Below, piece after piece: positions 43,437-52,186 of a stretch of 64,000 bases of DNA. The DNA is from JACVRW01 sp963837445 (GTDB taxonomy: Bacteria; Actinomycetota; Thermoleophilia; Solirubrobacterales; Thermoleophilaceae): NCBI GenBank assembly GCA_963837445.1, contig CAWINK010000001.1, positions 1-64,000 on the forward strand. Reading direction: 5' to 3'. The translations under genes were made by a program, and so were the position numbers. Each line of letters opens with the position of its first letter. Position 1 is the stretch's first letter. Under the pieces are notes generated by a model, which was given only the letters and a program-made list of their open reading frames with translations, was not told the origin of the DNA and did not search any database.

Positions 43437-44942
43437 ATGGGGTACTCGAAGCGACTCGCAGGGATCGCCGCAGTCGCGGCGCTCACGCTCGCCGGACCCG
43501 CCCACGCCGGGCAGGTGATCGTCGTGGACGGCGATCACGCGCAGCGCGTGGAGGATCCCGCCGTTCCGACTCGCGCGGAGGCCGCCCTCGGGATGCCGAC
43601 CATGGCGAGCGCCGCCCACGTTCGGGCCCGCGCCTCCACGAAGCGCGGCCGCCGCGCGGTCTACTCGGCGTTGCGCAAGGAGCTCCGCCGCAAGCGCATC
43701 AGCAGATCCTCGTACAGGCGCTGGCGCGCAACCTACGTGCGCTCGGCCCGCACGCTCAGGCGCTTGAGCGGGGCCCGGCAGACCCAGCTGCGCTACGTGC
43801 TCACCTCCGTCGAGTCGCTGGCGCTCCGGCGCCGGCTCGGCGCAACGCGCATGCCCGTTGCCTTCCTCCAGCTCGAGCGCAACCGCCAGTACTGGCCGAG
43901 GCAGCGGTACCCGGCCCCCGGCGACCAGGTGAGCTTCCGGGGCAGCGAGATCCTGTTCCAGTACTTCGCCGGCCAGGGCCTTCAGCTGCATCCGCTCTCC
44001 ACCTTCAAGAAGGCCAACCACCTGCACGGGTTCTGCGAGCGCGGGGAGTCAACCTGCGACCAGAACGCGCTGCGCCGCATCCTCGACGAGATGACGGGGC
44101 TCGCCGTCAAGCGCGGGCGGAGCTTCATCGCGTGGGAGTACCTCTTCTATTTCGGCGGTGGCACGCCGCCCTGGATGAGCGGGATGGCGCAGGCCACCGG
44201 CATCCAGGCGCTCGGCCGGGCGGCGCAGCTGCTGGGCGATCCGAAGTACCTCGAGACCGCCCGGCAGGCGCTCGGCGCGTTCGAGACCCGGCCGCCGAGC
44301 GGTGTGCGCACCACGGGCCCGCGCGGCGGGGTGCACTACCTGCAGTACTCGTTCGCACCGCGCCTCTACATCTTCAACGCGTTCCTCCAGTCGCTGATCG
44401 GGCTGCACGACTTCGGCCAGCTCGCCGACGACGACCGCGCGCGTGAGCTCTTCAGTGTCGCCGAGCCGGAGGCGCGCCAGGAGGTTCCGCTCAGCGACGT
44501 GGGCGACTGGTCGCGCTACAACTACGGCGGCCACGAGTCGAACGGCGACTACCACGAGCTGCTGCGCGAGTTCCTCCAGAGCATGTGCACTCGCCGGCTG
44601 GGCCCGCTGTACTGCGACTACGCGCGCCGCTACCGCAGCTACCAGGTCGATCCGCCCGACCTCACCTGGAAGGGGCCGGCCGTGGCGACCGAGGACCAGC
44701 CCGCCGCCATCCGCTTCAACGTGTCGAAGCTCTCGGCCATCGAGGTGAAGGTCACGAACCCGCACGGGAAGCTCGTCTTCAGCCGCCTTGCGACGTTCCG
44801 CCGCGGGGACGGCGCCTTCACCTGGACCCCGCACGGGCCGGGAGTGTTCACGGTGAGCGTTGCCGCGAAGGAGCTGCGGACGGGCCTCGGCAAGCGCGAC
44901 CGCGACAGCGGTGAGATCGAAGTGGAGAACCAGCCGGGCTGA
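43437..44942 (+). CDS. Exported D-glucuronyl C5-epimerase-like protein
   Basis: The 501-residue protein has a signal peptide (GYSKRLAGIAAVAALTLAGPAHA), which makes ATG 43437 preferable to 43410. After an Arg-rich helical section, the C-terminal part matches the glucuronyl C5-epimerase C-terminal family: HPLSTFKKANHLH, YSFAPRLYIFNAFLQSLIGLHDF near residue 310, and DVGDWSRYNYGGHESNGDYHELLREFL near residue 365. It ends in a beta-sandwich segment. The family epimerises glucuronic to iduronic residues in animals; bacterial substrates are mostly unknown and probably cell-surface glycans. It is divergent from the lipoprotein gene by 59 bases. Confidence 0.82.
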   Translation: MGYSKRLAGIAAVAALTLAGPAHAGQVIVVDGDHAQRVEDPAVPTRAEAALGMPTMASAAHVRARASTKRGRRAVYSALRKELRRKRISRSSYRRWRATYVRSARTLRRLSGARQTQLRYVLTSVESLALRRRLGATRMPVAFLQLERNRQYWPRQRYPAPGDQVSFRGSEILFQYFAGQGLQLHPLSTFKKANHLHGFCERGESTCDQNALRRILDEMTGLAVKRGRSFIAWEYLFYFGGGTPPWMSGMAQATGIQALGRAAQLLGDPKYLETARQALGAFETRPPSGVRTTGPRGGVHYLQYSFAPRLYIFNAFLQSLIGLHDFGQLADDDRARELFSVAEPEARQEVPLSDVGDWSRYNYGGHESNGDYHELLREFLQSMCTRRLGPLYCDYARRYRSYQVDPPDLTWKGPAVATEDQPAAIRFNVSKLSAIEVKVTNPHGKLVFSRLATFRRGDGAFTWTPHGPGVFTVSVAAKELRTGLGKRDRDSGEIEVENQPG

Positions 44943-44964
44943 GACGACTAGAGTCCGGCCGTTC

Positions 44965-46131
44965 ATGGCACCCCGCACCATCCTCTACACAGGGAAGGGC
45001 GGAGTCGGCAAGACGAGCGTGGCCGCCGCGACTGCGCGCAGCTGCGCCGCCGCGGGACTGCGCACCGTGGTCCTCTCCACGGACCCGGCGCACAGCCTGT
45101 CCGACTCGCTCGAGGCCCCGCTCGGAGCGGAGCCGACCCAGGTCGGCGCGAACCTGTTCGGCCAGGAGGTGCAGGCGCAGGAGGAGATGGAGCGCCACTG
45201 GGACGGCGTGCAGGGCTGGCTCGGCGACCTGCTCGCGGAGCGCGGCATCGACCGCATCTCGGCCGAGGAGCTCACCGTCCCGCCCGGGATGGACGAGCTC
45301 TTCTCGCTGCTCTGGATCAAGCGCCACCACGAGGAGGGCGAGTTCGACTGCGTGATCGTGGACTGCGCGCCGACCGGGGAGACGCTGCGCCTCCTGTCGT
45401 TCCCCGACGTGGTGACCTGGTGGCTCGAGCGCATCCTGCCCTCGCAGCGAAAGCTCGCGCCCTTCGCGCGGACGCTCTTCGACATGCCGCTGCCCGGCGA
45501 GGCCGTGTTCGACGACGTGGAGCGCCTGGCGCGCAACCTCGTGGCGATGAACGGCATCCTGCGCGACCGCTCGCGCACGACGATCCGGCTCGTGACGAGC
45601 CCGGACCGGATGGTGGTGAAGGAGTCGATGCGCACCTTCACCTACCTGAACCTCTACGGCTACCTGACCGACGCGGTCGTGGTGAACCGGCTGCTGCCCC
45701 GGGACGGCTACTTCGCTGCCTGGCGCGAGGCCCAGGATGAGCAGCTGGAGCTGGTGCGCTCGGCCTTCGCGCCGGTGCCAGTGCTCACGGCCGACTACTT
45801 CGAGCGCGAGGTTGTGGGCGATGAGATGCTCGACCGCCTGGCGGGGGCGGTCTTCGAGGACGCGGACCCGGCCGCGATCCTCTACGACCGGCTCTCGCAG
45901 GAGCTCGTTACGAACAACGGCAGCGCGACGCTGCGTGTGGCCGTGCCATTCGCCGACCGCGGAGACCTGAGCCTGAAGAAGATCGGGCTCGAGGTGATCG
46001 TCCGGGTGGGCGGCCAGAAGCGCACGATCATGCTCCCGCCGGCCCTATCCGCGTACGCTGCGGCCGGCGCCCGTTTCGAGGACGGCGCGCTGGAGATCCA
46101 GTTCACGAAGGGCACTGATGGAGCCGACTGA
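44965..46131 (+). CDS. ArsA-family ATPase
   Basis: The 388-residue protein has the deviant P-loop GKGGVGKT at residues 10-17, STDPAHSLSDSL near residue 40, and DCAPTGETLRLLSFPD near 130. The C-terminal 75 residues form the small Hsp20-like domain often attached to ArsA/Get3-type ATPases (LRVAVPFADRGDLSLKKIGLEVIVRVGG). The metal-site cysteines of true arsenite pumps are absent and no arsB is near. A Get3-like membrane-protein targeting or unknown maturation role is more likely. It overlaps the following small gene by 14 bases. Confidence 0.9.
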   Translation: MAPRTILYTGKGGVGKTSVAAATARSCAAAGLRTVVLSTDPAHSLSDSLEAPLGAEPTQVGANLFGQEVQAQEEMERHWDGVQGWLGDLLAERGIDRISAEELTVPPGMDELFSLLWIKRHHEEGEFDCVIVDCAPTGETLRLLSFPDVVTWWLERILPSQRKLAPFARTLFDMPLPGEAVFDDVERLARNLVAMNGILRDRSRTTIRLVTSPDRMVVKESMRTFTYLNLYGYLTDAVVVNRLLPRDGYFAAWREAQDEQLELVRSAFAPVPVLTADYFEREVVGDEMLDRLAGAVFEDADPAAILYDRLSQELVTNNGSATLRVAVPFADRGDLSLKKIGLEVIVRVGGQKRTIMLPPALSAYAAAGARFEDGALEIQFTKGTDGAD

Positions 46132-46354
46132 CGAGCCGCCGCGCCCGAACGGGGAGCCCCGCCCCCCGGACCCCGCCGCGCTCTTCGTGATGCTCGACGG
46201 GATGCGCCGCATGGCGCCACGTGAGCTCGAGGGCCAGGTCACGAACCTGATCCGAGAGTTCCTGCTCACGCTTCGTTCGCTGATCGACTGGTACCTGGAG
46301 CGCCTGGAGCGCGAGCCGCACGAGCCCAAGATCGAGGACATCCCGATCGACTAG
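46118..46354 (+). CDS. Small helical protein co-encoded with ArsA-like ATPase
   Basis: The 78-residue protein has a Pro-rich first 20 residues. A helix follows, LFVMLDGMRRMAPRELEGQVTNLIREFLLTLRSLIDWYLERLERE, with strong amphipathic character. It ends in IEDIPID. The start overlaps the ArsA-like gene's stop by 14 bases, so it is translated with it and may be a subunit or adaptor. No family is recognised. Confidence 0.72.
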   Translation: MEPTDEPPRPNGEPRPPDPAALFVMLDGMRRMAPRELEGQVTNLIREFLLTLRSLIDWYLERLEREPHEPKIEDIPID

Positions 46355-46661
46355 GGCACGCATCCTGGCATTCGCCTCGCGACACGGAAGTTGAAATAAC
46401 GAGGCGCAACTGACGTCGCTATTGCGACCCCGTGTAATAGCGATCCCGGCAATAGCAGCGATAGCTCAAGTATTGAAATAGCGTCGCCAGCCATGATCTG
46501 AGCAGCGCGATCAGCGCCCATCACAAGGCTGCGCTGCTAGCGGGCGGCTGTCGCGCTGAAATAGCAATTTGTTGCTGCGCGGGCTATTACGTCCGGCTGC
46601 AATAACAAAGTGCGGGGAGCGACGCTATTCTTATTCAGGCTGCTTTTTGAAATAACTGCTG
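46355..46661. repeat. 307-base AT-richer region with about eleven AATARC hexamers
   Basis: The hexamer AATAGC/AATAAC or its complement GYTATT occurs at about 46395, 46418, 46436, 46451, 46460 (GATAGC), 46477, 46560, 46583, 46601, 46624 and 46651. Three copies are on the minus strand. The GCTATT at 46418 and AATAGC at 46436 form an inverted pair. Spacing is irregular (9-83 bases), so this is not a CRISPR or simple tandem repeat. The region directly precedes the Fic gene and is clearly less GC-rich than its surroundings; it may hold multiple operator sites and a promoter. Confidence 0.6.
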
Positions 46662-47861
46662 ATGGCTCCTCGTCACGACAACCGTGCCGGTCGCTTTGTC
46701 CAACAAGGCACCGGCTATCGCGCATTCATTCCTGCAGCGCTTCCCCCGGATCCTCCAGTTGCGCTGGATCTTGAAACCGTGACGCTGCTTTCCGATGCGG
46801 ATCGCGCCCTCGGTCGTCTCGACGGAATCGTCAAAACGGTTCCGGATCCGGATTTCTTCATCGCTATGTACGTGCGGCGAGAAGCCGTCCTTAGCTCTCA
46901 GATCGAGGGTACGCAAAGCACCCTGGAGGACCTCCTAGCTGCAGAGCTCGGCCCTTCGGCACAGGCGGTCCCAGATGACGTGGAGGAAATCGTCAACTAC
47001 GTCTCAGCCATGAACTACGGACTGAATCGCCTCGGAGAACTTCCGTTGTCGCTGCGACTAATCCGAGAGATCCACAAACAGCTCCTCAGTGGGGTGCGCG
47101 GTGCTCACGCCAGCCCGGGTGAATTCCGGAAAACGCAGAATTGGATCGGTCCAGCGGGCGCACCTTTGGCAAGGGCGACGTTTGTTCCTCCTCCCCCGCC
47201 CGAGATGAAGGAAGCGCTGTCGGACTTCGAAAAGTACCTGCACTCAAATAGCGGACTGCCGCTACTGATCGACGTCGGCCTTGCTCACGCGCAGTTCGAG
47301 TCGATTCATCCATTTCTAGACGGAAACGGACGGGTGGGACGTCTGCTCATAACCTTCATGCTCGTTCAGCGCGAGGCGCTACGGGCACCGCTGCTCTACT
47401 TGAGCTACTACTTCAAACTCCACCGCGCCGAGTACTACGACCGACTGATGGCCGTGCGGCAGAAGGGCGACTGGGAGGGCTGGGTCCGATTCTTCCTCGA
47501 CGGCATCGCCGAGACCGCCACGGAAGCAACCCGAACTGCTGAACGGATATTTGACCTTAGGGAGCGCCACCGTAGCTTTGTCATCGAGGAGCAACTTGGG
47601 CAAAATGCCCTGAAGCTCATATCGCTTCTCTTCGCGCGCCCGATCATCAATGTGAATCTCGTCGGTTCCGAGCTAGAGATTGCCTGGGGCACGGCGAACA
47701 AGCTCGTTGGACAGTTCGAAGAACTCGGGCTCATTCGCGAAACGACCGGTCAACGACGGTCACGAGTCTTTCGGTATGACCCTTACCTCGCGCTATTCGA
47801 CGAGCCCGAGCCGGAGGACGACACCCAGATCCAACTAACAGAAGCGCCTGCAGAGAGCTAG
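46662..47861 (+). CDS. Fic-domain AMP-transferase with N-terminal inhibitory motif and C-terminal HTH
   Basis: The 399-residue protein carries the Fic signature HPFLDGNGRVGR at residues 216-227. The class II auto-inhibitory motif SSQIEG lies at residues 78-83 within the N-terminal helix. A Fic_N-like domain precedes it, and a C-terminal winged-helix-like segment (INVNLVGSELEIAWGTANKLVGQFEELGLI) follows. It would AMPylate a protein target when relieved of inhibition. Codon use is visibly less GC-biased than neighbours (AAA, TTA, ATA, CTA occur), suggesting horizontal transfer. No antitoxin gene is adjacent. ATG 46662 lacks a ribosome site and may be leaderless. The stop overlaps the sulfatase stop (CTAG). 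Confidence 0.9.
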   Translation: MAPRHDNRAGRFVQQGTGYRAFIPAALPPDPPVALDLETVTLLSDADRALGRLDGIVKTVPDPDFFIAMYVRREAVLSSQIEGTQSTLEDLLAAELGPSAQAVPDDVEEIVNYVSAMNYGLNRLGELPLSLRLIREIHKQLLSGVRGAHASPGEFRKTQNWIGPAGAPLARATFVPPPPPEMKEALSDFEKYLHSNSGLPLLIDVGLAHAQFESIHPFLDGNGRVGRLLITFMLVQREALRAPLLYLSYYFKLHRAEYYDRLMAVRQKGDWEGWVRFFLDGIAETATEATRTAERIFDLRERHRSFVIEEQLGQNALKLISLLFARPIINVNLVGSELEIAWGTANKLVGQFEELGLIRETTGQRRSRVFRYDPYLALFDEPEPEDDTQIQLTEAPAES

Positions 47862-49372
47862 CCCTCCCGGCCGCCCTCCGGGAAGCGTGGGAGGTGGCCG
47901 CCTGCGTCGCGGAGGATCAGGCTCCAGAGGCGGCGCACCTGCTTCGGGTTGCGGTGCGCGACGTTCTTGAACTCGCCGCGGTCGCGGCGGCGGTCGTAGA
48001 GGCGCAGCTCCTCGCGGCGGTTGCCGGCGATCAGGAGCCAGCGGTCGTCGCCCGCGCTCACGTAGGTGTTGTAGGCGGAGGTCCTGTAGCCGCGCTTCTT
48101 GCGCGGCTGCCTGCCGTTGAAGAGCGGCGAGAGGTCCACGCCGTTCATGCCGCGCGGCTCGTCGACGCCGAGCATCGACAGCACCGTCGGGCCGATGTCG
48201 TGCGTGGAGGCGTAGTAGCCCGTTGTCCTGCCCTTCGCCTTCCCGGCGGGATGGCGCATCGCCATCGGGATGTGGGTCAGCTGCTGGTGCATCTCCGAGT
48301 AGCGCTTGCCCACCCAGCCGTGCTCGCCCAGCAGCACGCCGTGGTCGCTCACCAGCACCACGAGCGTGTTGTCGGCCAGACCGAGGTTCTCCAGGCGGTC
48401 GAGGAAGCGTCCGAGCCAGACGTCCACGAGCGTGACCTCGGCGGCGTAGAGCTGGCGCACGCGGCGCAGCATCCGCCGGGACAGGTCGAGGTCGCTCGCG
48501 CGAGCCGCCGGTGTCTCGAAGGGCTGGATCGGCTCCAGTCCGCCGCCCACGCGCGCCGGGCCGTACATGTCCACGAGCCGCCGGGGCGCGTCCCAGGGCT
48601 CGTGCGCATCGAAGGAGTCGATCACTAGGGCAAACGGCTGCGGGCGCGTGCGAGCCCACTCGATCCAGCCGATCGCCTCGCGGAACACCTTCGCCGCGTT
48701 GTAGTCCTCCTCGCGGCGATTGCGCGGGTTCAGCGCGAGGTAGTTCGCCATTCGCCGCTCGGCGATCGTCCCCCGGAGCGCCTTCGGCAGGTATTGGTCC
48801 AGCTCCCGCCGCGAGGGGAGCCCGCGCGGCCGGCGCCGGACCGGCACCTGCCCCTCGACCAGCTCAACGCGGTCGAACTTGGCCCGGAAGCGCCTGTGCA
48901 CGGGCAGCAGCAGGTGCGGGTTGTCGGTCACGTAGCCGGTCGTCCAGCCGGCCTTTCGCAGCGTGGCCGTCCACATCTCGCCGTCGCTGCCCACGGGCTC
49001 CCAGCCGGGCTGGCGCGGAAGGTCGCGCCAGCGCGGGCGCCAGCCCCGAAACGGGTAGGTCCGCGTCCCGGACATGATCGCCCGGCGGGCGGGGATCGTC
49101 GGCATGCCCTCCGGGTAGGCGTTCAGGAAGCGCACGCCCTGGCGCCCGACCTTGTCCCAGCTCGCCGTTCGAGCGCGGCTGCCGTAGATGTGGTCCGCCC
49201 GCAGGCTGTCCATCACCACGACCACCACGTTCATGCGGGCGGGCGTCTGTGCCCCCACCCCGCTCGTCCCGATCAGCGTCAGGCCAGCCGCGCCGGCTCC
49301 GAGGAGCTCGCGACGGGAGATACCTGCGGGGGCTCGCGGGCACCGCCCGCTCGCGTGTCCGTCGGGCGGCAC
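47858..49372 (-). CDS. Tat-exported sulfatase-fold hydrolase with Thr at the active-site position
   Basis: The 504-residue protein has a twin-arginine signal (SRRELLGAGAAGLTLIGTSG, residues 19-38). Next comes the alkaline-phosphatase-superfamily core: VVVVVMDSLRADHIYG (metal Asp), MPTIPARRAIMSG, and later VSDHGVLLGEHGWVGKR and MHQQLTHIPM. In sulfatases the motif is (C/S)-x-P-x-R with Cys or Ser converted to formylglycine. Here the matching residue is Thr (TIPAR), as in nucleotide pyrophosphatase/phosphodiesterases. A phosphodiesterase or phosphonate role is therefore more likely than a sulfatase. It starts at GTG 49372, seven bases after the small gene upstream. Confidence 0.85.
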   Translation of the reverse strand: MPPDGHASGRCPRAPAGISRRELLGAGAAGLTLIGTSGVGAQTPARMNVVVVVMDSLRADHIYGSRARTASWDKVGRQGVRFLNAYPEGMPTIPARRAIMSGTRTYPFRGWRPRWRDLPRQPGWEPVGSDGEMWTATLRKAGWTTGYVTDNPHLLLPVHRRFRAKFDRVELVEGQVPVRRRPRGLPSRRELDQYLPKALRGTIAERRMANYLALNPRNRREEDYNAAKVFREAIGWIEWARTRPQPFALVIDSFDAHEPWDAPRRLVDMYGPARVGGGLEPIQPFETPAARASDLDLSRRMLRRVRQLYAAEVTLVDVWLGRFLDRLENLGLADNTLVVLVSDHGVLLGEHGWVGKRYSEMHQQLTHIPMAMRHPAGKAKGRTTGYYASTHDIGPTVLSMLGVDEPRGMNGVDLSPLFNGRQPRKKRGYRTSAYNTYVSAGDDRWLLIAGNRREELRLYDRRRDRGEFKNVAHRNPKQVRRLWSLILRDAGGHLPRFPEGGREG

Positions 49373-49379
49373 GCCCCGG

Positions 49380-49598
49380 CTACCGGCCCTTGGTGATGTC
49401 GATCGAGCGGATCGCGTGCTCGTCAGGCAGCTTGTCGAGCACCTCGCGCACGACGTCGTGGACCTCGCGCTCGTCGTGTCCGAAGTCGTCCAGGAACGAC
49501 TTCAGGGCGGTGTGGGTGATCTTCAGCTGGGCGGGCGTGAGGTCGAGCCGGTAGGCGATCTCGTCCGGCCCGATCAGGTGCAGCTCTTCGTCGGCCAT
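49380..49598 (-). CDS. Small protein of unknown function
   Basis: The 72-residue protein begins MADEELHLIGPDEIAYRLDLTPAQLKITHTALKSFLDD and is helical with a short strand at the end (AIRSIDITKG). I do not recognise it, though its codon use and good conservation-like pattern support coding. It lies seven bases upstream of the Tat-exported hydrolase gene and 34 bases from the divergent EVE-domain gene. Confidence 0.65.
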   Translation of the reverse strand: MADEELHLIGPDEIAYRLDLTPAQLKITHTALKSFLDDFGHDEREVHDVVREVLDKLPDEHAIRSIDITKGR

Positions 49599-49632
49599 GA
49601 GTGCCAGACAGCGTACAAAGTAGGCTTGGAGC

Positions 49633-50088
49633 GTGGCCAAGACCTGGGTGCTCACCGGCTCGCTCGACAACTTCCGTGCCACCCGCGAGCACGGCTTTCG
49701 CGTGATCGGCGCCAAGGAGGGCCGCCGCGGGATGGCCGAGCAGATCGCCCCCGGCGACCGGATCGTCTTCTACGTGACCGGGCTCCAGGCGCTCGGCGGC
49801 ATCGTCCGCGTGACCGGCGAGATGTACGAGGATCGCGAGAAGATCTGGCCGGGGAAGCCCGGGAAGGTGGACCCGTACCCGTGGCGCTTCGAGACCGAGC
49901 CCGAGATCGTGCTCGACGAGGACGACTTCGTGCCGGCCGTCGAGCTCGTCGGGCAGCTGGAGCACATCGCCAAGTGGCCGGCGGAGCACTGGCAGCTGGC
50001 CTTCCAGGGCCAGCTCCGGACCGTCTCCGACGCCGACGCGAAGCTGCTCGAGCGCCGCATCCGCGAGGGCGCCCGCGCTGCGGTGTGA
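49633..50088 (+). CDS. EVE-domain protein
   Basis: The 151-residue protein has the EVE/PUA-like fold: WVLTGSLDNFRATREHGFRVIGAKEGRRG, then PGDRIVFYVTGLQALGGIVRVTGEMYED, and a final IAKWPAEHWQLAFQGQLRTVSDAD. EVE domains recognise modified bases in DNA or RNA and often join restriction or RNA-modification systems. No modification enzyme is adjacent. The GTG start at 49633 is closely preceded by GGAGC. It overlaps the DUF2203 gene by GTGA. Confidence 0.88.
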   Translation: MAKTWVLTGSLDNFRATREHGFRVIGAKEGRRGMAEQIAPGDRIVFYVTGLQALGGIVRVTGEMYEDREKIWPGKPGKVDPYPWRFETEPEIVLDEDDFVPAVELVGQLEHIAKWPAEHWQLAFQGQLRTVSDADAKLLERRIREGARAAV

Positions 50089-50471
50089 TCCACGCCCGCC
50101 ACTACACACTCGAGGAGGCCTCCGAGCTGCTCCCGAGGGTGGCCGAGCTCGTGGAGCGCATGCGGGTGGCGCGCAACCAGCTCGGGGACCGCAAGGCGCG
50201 TGAAGCTCTCTCCGAGGCGGGGCCCACCAACGGCGGCGGCCCGCCCGGGCGCACCGTTTCCCAGGGCTTCCTGGACCTGCGCGACTCGATGATCGAGCTG
50301 CGCGAGCTCGACGTCGTGCTGCGTGACCTCGACCGCGGGCTGCTCGACTTCCCGTCGCTCCGTGACGGCCGCGAGGTCTACCTCTGCTGGCAGGAGGGCG
50401 AGGACGCCATCGAGTTCTGGCACGAGCCCGACGCAGGCTTCGGCGGCCGCCGGCCGCTCGACGATGGCTGA
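50085..50471 (+). CDS. DUF2203-domain protein
   Basis: The 128-residue protein matches the DUF2203 family, with YTLEEASELLPRVAELVERMR at the start, a central Gly-rich loop, and VYLCWQEGEDAIEFWHEPDAGFGGRRPL at the end. The family function is unknown. GTG 50085 overlaps the EVE-gene stop and its own stop overlaps the next gene's start by eight bases, so three genes form one unit. Confidence 0.88.
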   Translation: MIHARHYTLEEASELLPRVAELVERMRVARNQLGDRKAREALSEAGPTNGGGPPGRTVSQGFLDLRDSMIELRELDVVLRDLDRGLLDFPSLRDGREVYLCWQEGEDAIEFWHEPDAGFGGRRPLDDG

Positions 50472-51027
50472 GCTCGCAGGCCGTGTTTTCCGGGCCGCCC
50501 GGCTGCTCAACTTCGAGCAGCGCGTGGCTGGCGCCGCGGCAGTCCTGCTGATCGTGAGCACCTTCGGCCCGTTCGGGTTCGTCGAGGCCGGGGAGCTGTT
50601 GCTCGCGGGCGGCGTGCTCGCACTCCTGTTCGCCCGCGCCGAGGGCAAGCGCTTCCACCTGCCCTTCGGCGACGGGACGGCGATCGCCGCGGCCGGCATC
50701 TGGGCCGGCGCGTTGATCGTGGCGCGGCTGTTCGACCGCCCGCTCGGCCAGAACCTGCTCGCCATGGCGTGCGCCGCCATCCTGTTCCTCGCGGGCGCAC
50801 GCGAGCGCGCCAAGCGCCCGGCCGACGACCTGCCTCCCGAGCACGAGACTCCTCCAATCCGCACGCGCCGCCCGCCACGCCGGCCGGGCGCTGCCGCCGA
50901 GGCCACCACCGAGCCGCTGCCCCCGCCCGAGTTCAAGCCCTACGAGCCGCGCTCCGGCGAGCAGCTGCATCTTGGGCCGGACGACCAGGAAGACGAAGGA
51001 GCGTCACACCCACCACGGCCGCCGTGA
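50464..51027 (+). CDS. Four-helix membrane protein of unknown function
   Basis: The 187-residue protein has four membrane segments (AAAVLLIVSTFGPFGF, LLLAGGVLALLFA, AIAAAGIWAGALIVARLF, LLAMACAAILFLAGA). A Pro-rich, charged cytoplasmic tail of 75 residues follows. It is co-translated with the DUF2203 gene. The final 95 bases overlap the end of the convergent MFS transporter gene, so the tail may be longer than in relatives. Function unknown. Confidence 0.72.
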   Translation: MAELAGRVFRAARLLNFEQRVAGAAAVLLIVSTFGPFGFVEAGELLLAGGVLALLFARAEGKRFHLPFGDGTAIAAAGIWAGALIVARLFDRPLGQNLLAMACAAILFLAGARERAKRPADDLPPEHETPPIRTRRPPRRPGAAAEATTEPLPPPEFKPYEPRSGEQLHLGPDDQEDEGASHPPRPP

Positions 51028-52186
51028 TCTGGAGCGAGGCCGCCAACACGAGCGCCTCCGCTGAGCCGAGGCCCGTGACCACGGCACCCGCAAGCGCGGC
51101 GCCGAGCGCGAACGATCCGACCTTCACCCCCACCGCGCTCGTGAACACCTGACCGTAGAGCGACGGTGGCACGTACTGCTGGCGCACCGCGAACTGGGCG
51201 GCCAGCGCGGGCCCGTCCGCCAGCGCCGCCAGCGACACCAGCACGAGGAACAACGGCAGCGAGCCGGCGAGCGGCCAGCTGAACATCAGGACGCCGAAGA
51301 TCGCGTAGCCGCCGAACACGATCCGCTCGGGCGGGAAGCGCCGCTGGATGCGCACGAGGCTCAGCGCCCCGAGCGCGGAGCCGACCGCGAAGGCGGCCCA
51401 CATGTAGCCGGCCGTGCTCCGCTCCGCGCCGAGGTGGTCGACCGCGAACAGGGGGAAGGCGACGGTGAGCAGGCCGAGGCCGCACATCCCGAACGCCGCG
51501 GCGGCCGTCACGCCGCGCAGCTGCCGCACGAGCACGATCTGGCGCAGCCCATCCACGGCGATGCCCCAGAGCGTGCGTTCATCCGCGCGCTCTGGCGGCG
51601 AGTCGAGCCCCGGGATGCGCACGATCAGCGCCAGCGCCGCAATGGCAAGCCCGGCCTCGACGAGCAGCGGCGTCGCCGGGCTGGCCACCGCGGACAGGGT
51701 GCCCGCCAGCGCCGGCCCGACCACGAGCGCGGCGTTGAAGCTCGTGGTCTCGACCGCGTTCGCCGGCGGCAGCAGCTCGCCCGGCACCAGTGTCGGGATC
51801 ATGCTGGTGAAGCCGCCGAACGAGAGCGGATAGGTGATGCCGGCGGGCACCACCACGAGCAGGATCAGCCACACCGGCGCGTGGCCCACGAGTACCACGA
51901 GCGCAACCAGGACGGTCGCGATCACGAGCTGGTCCACCACCATCAGCGTCCTCCGGCGCCCGGTGAGGTCGAGCCACGCACCGAGCAGCGGGCCGCTGAT
52001 CAGGCTCGGCAGCGTGATCGCTGCAACGGTCGCACCCGCCAGTCCGGCGCTGTCGGTTCGGTCCAGCACGAGCAGCACCACGCCCACCGAGAACATCTCG
52101 TCCGAGACCCGCGCGAGCGTGGCCGCCGAGAGGAACTTCAGGTAGCCGGGCTGAGCGCGCAGCCCCCTCAATGAGTCGCGGTCCAT
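50933..52186 (-). CDS. MFS transporter
   Basis: The 417-residue protein has twelve hydrophobic segments. The typical MFS loop GAWLDLTGRRRTLMVVD lies near residue 70, and a second half begins near residue 215 (LRGVTAAAAFGMCGL). Its profile resembles drug or siderophore exporters of the enterobactin-export type. ATG 52186 overlaps the TGA of the flavoprotein gene. Its position downstream of a Tat-exported oxidase and a response regulator, beside the RiPP-like genes, makes it a candidate exporter of the locus product. Confidence 0.9.
   Translation of the reverse strand: MDRDSLRGLRAQPGYLKFLSAATLARVSDEMFSVGVVLLVLDRTDSAGLAGATVAAITLPSLISGPLLGAWLDLTGRRRTLMVVDQLVIATVLVALVVLVGHAPVWLILLVVVPAGITYPLSFGGFTSMIPTLVPGELLPPANAVETTSFNAALVVGPALAGTLSAVASPATPLLVEAGLAIAALALIVRIPGLDSPPERADERTLWGIAVDGLRQIVLVRQLRGVTAAAAFGMCGLGLLTVAFPLFAVDHLGAERSTAGYMWAAFAVGSALGALSLVRIQRRFPPERIVFGGYAIFGVLMFSWPLAGSLPLFLVLVSLAALADGPALAAQFAVRQQYVPPSLYGQVFTSAVGVKVGSFALGAALAGAVVTGLGSAEALVLAASLQITAAVVGVTLLRLPGRPAQDAAARRSAARRA

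Noticed and set aside
44965..46131. Arsenite-resistance operon
   Set aside because: The ArsA-like ATPase lacks metal-site cysteines and no arsB, arsC or arsR partner is adjacent.
46391..46656. CRISPR array or tandem repeat
   Set aside because: The repeated unit is only six bases, in both orientations and with irregular spacing.
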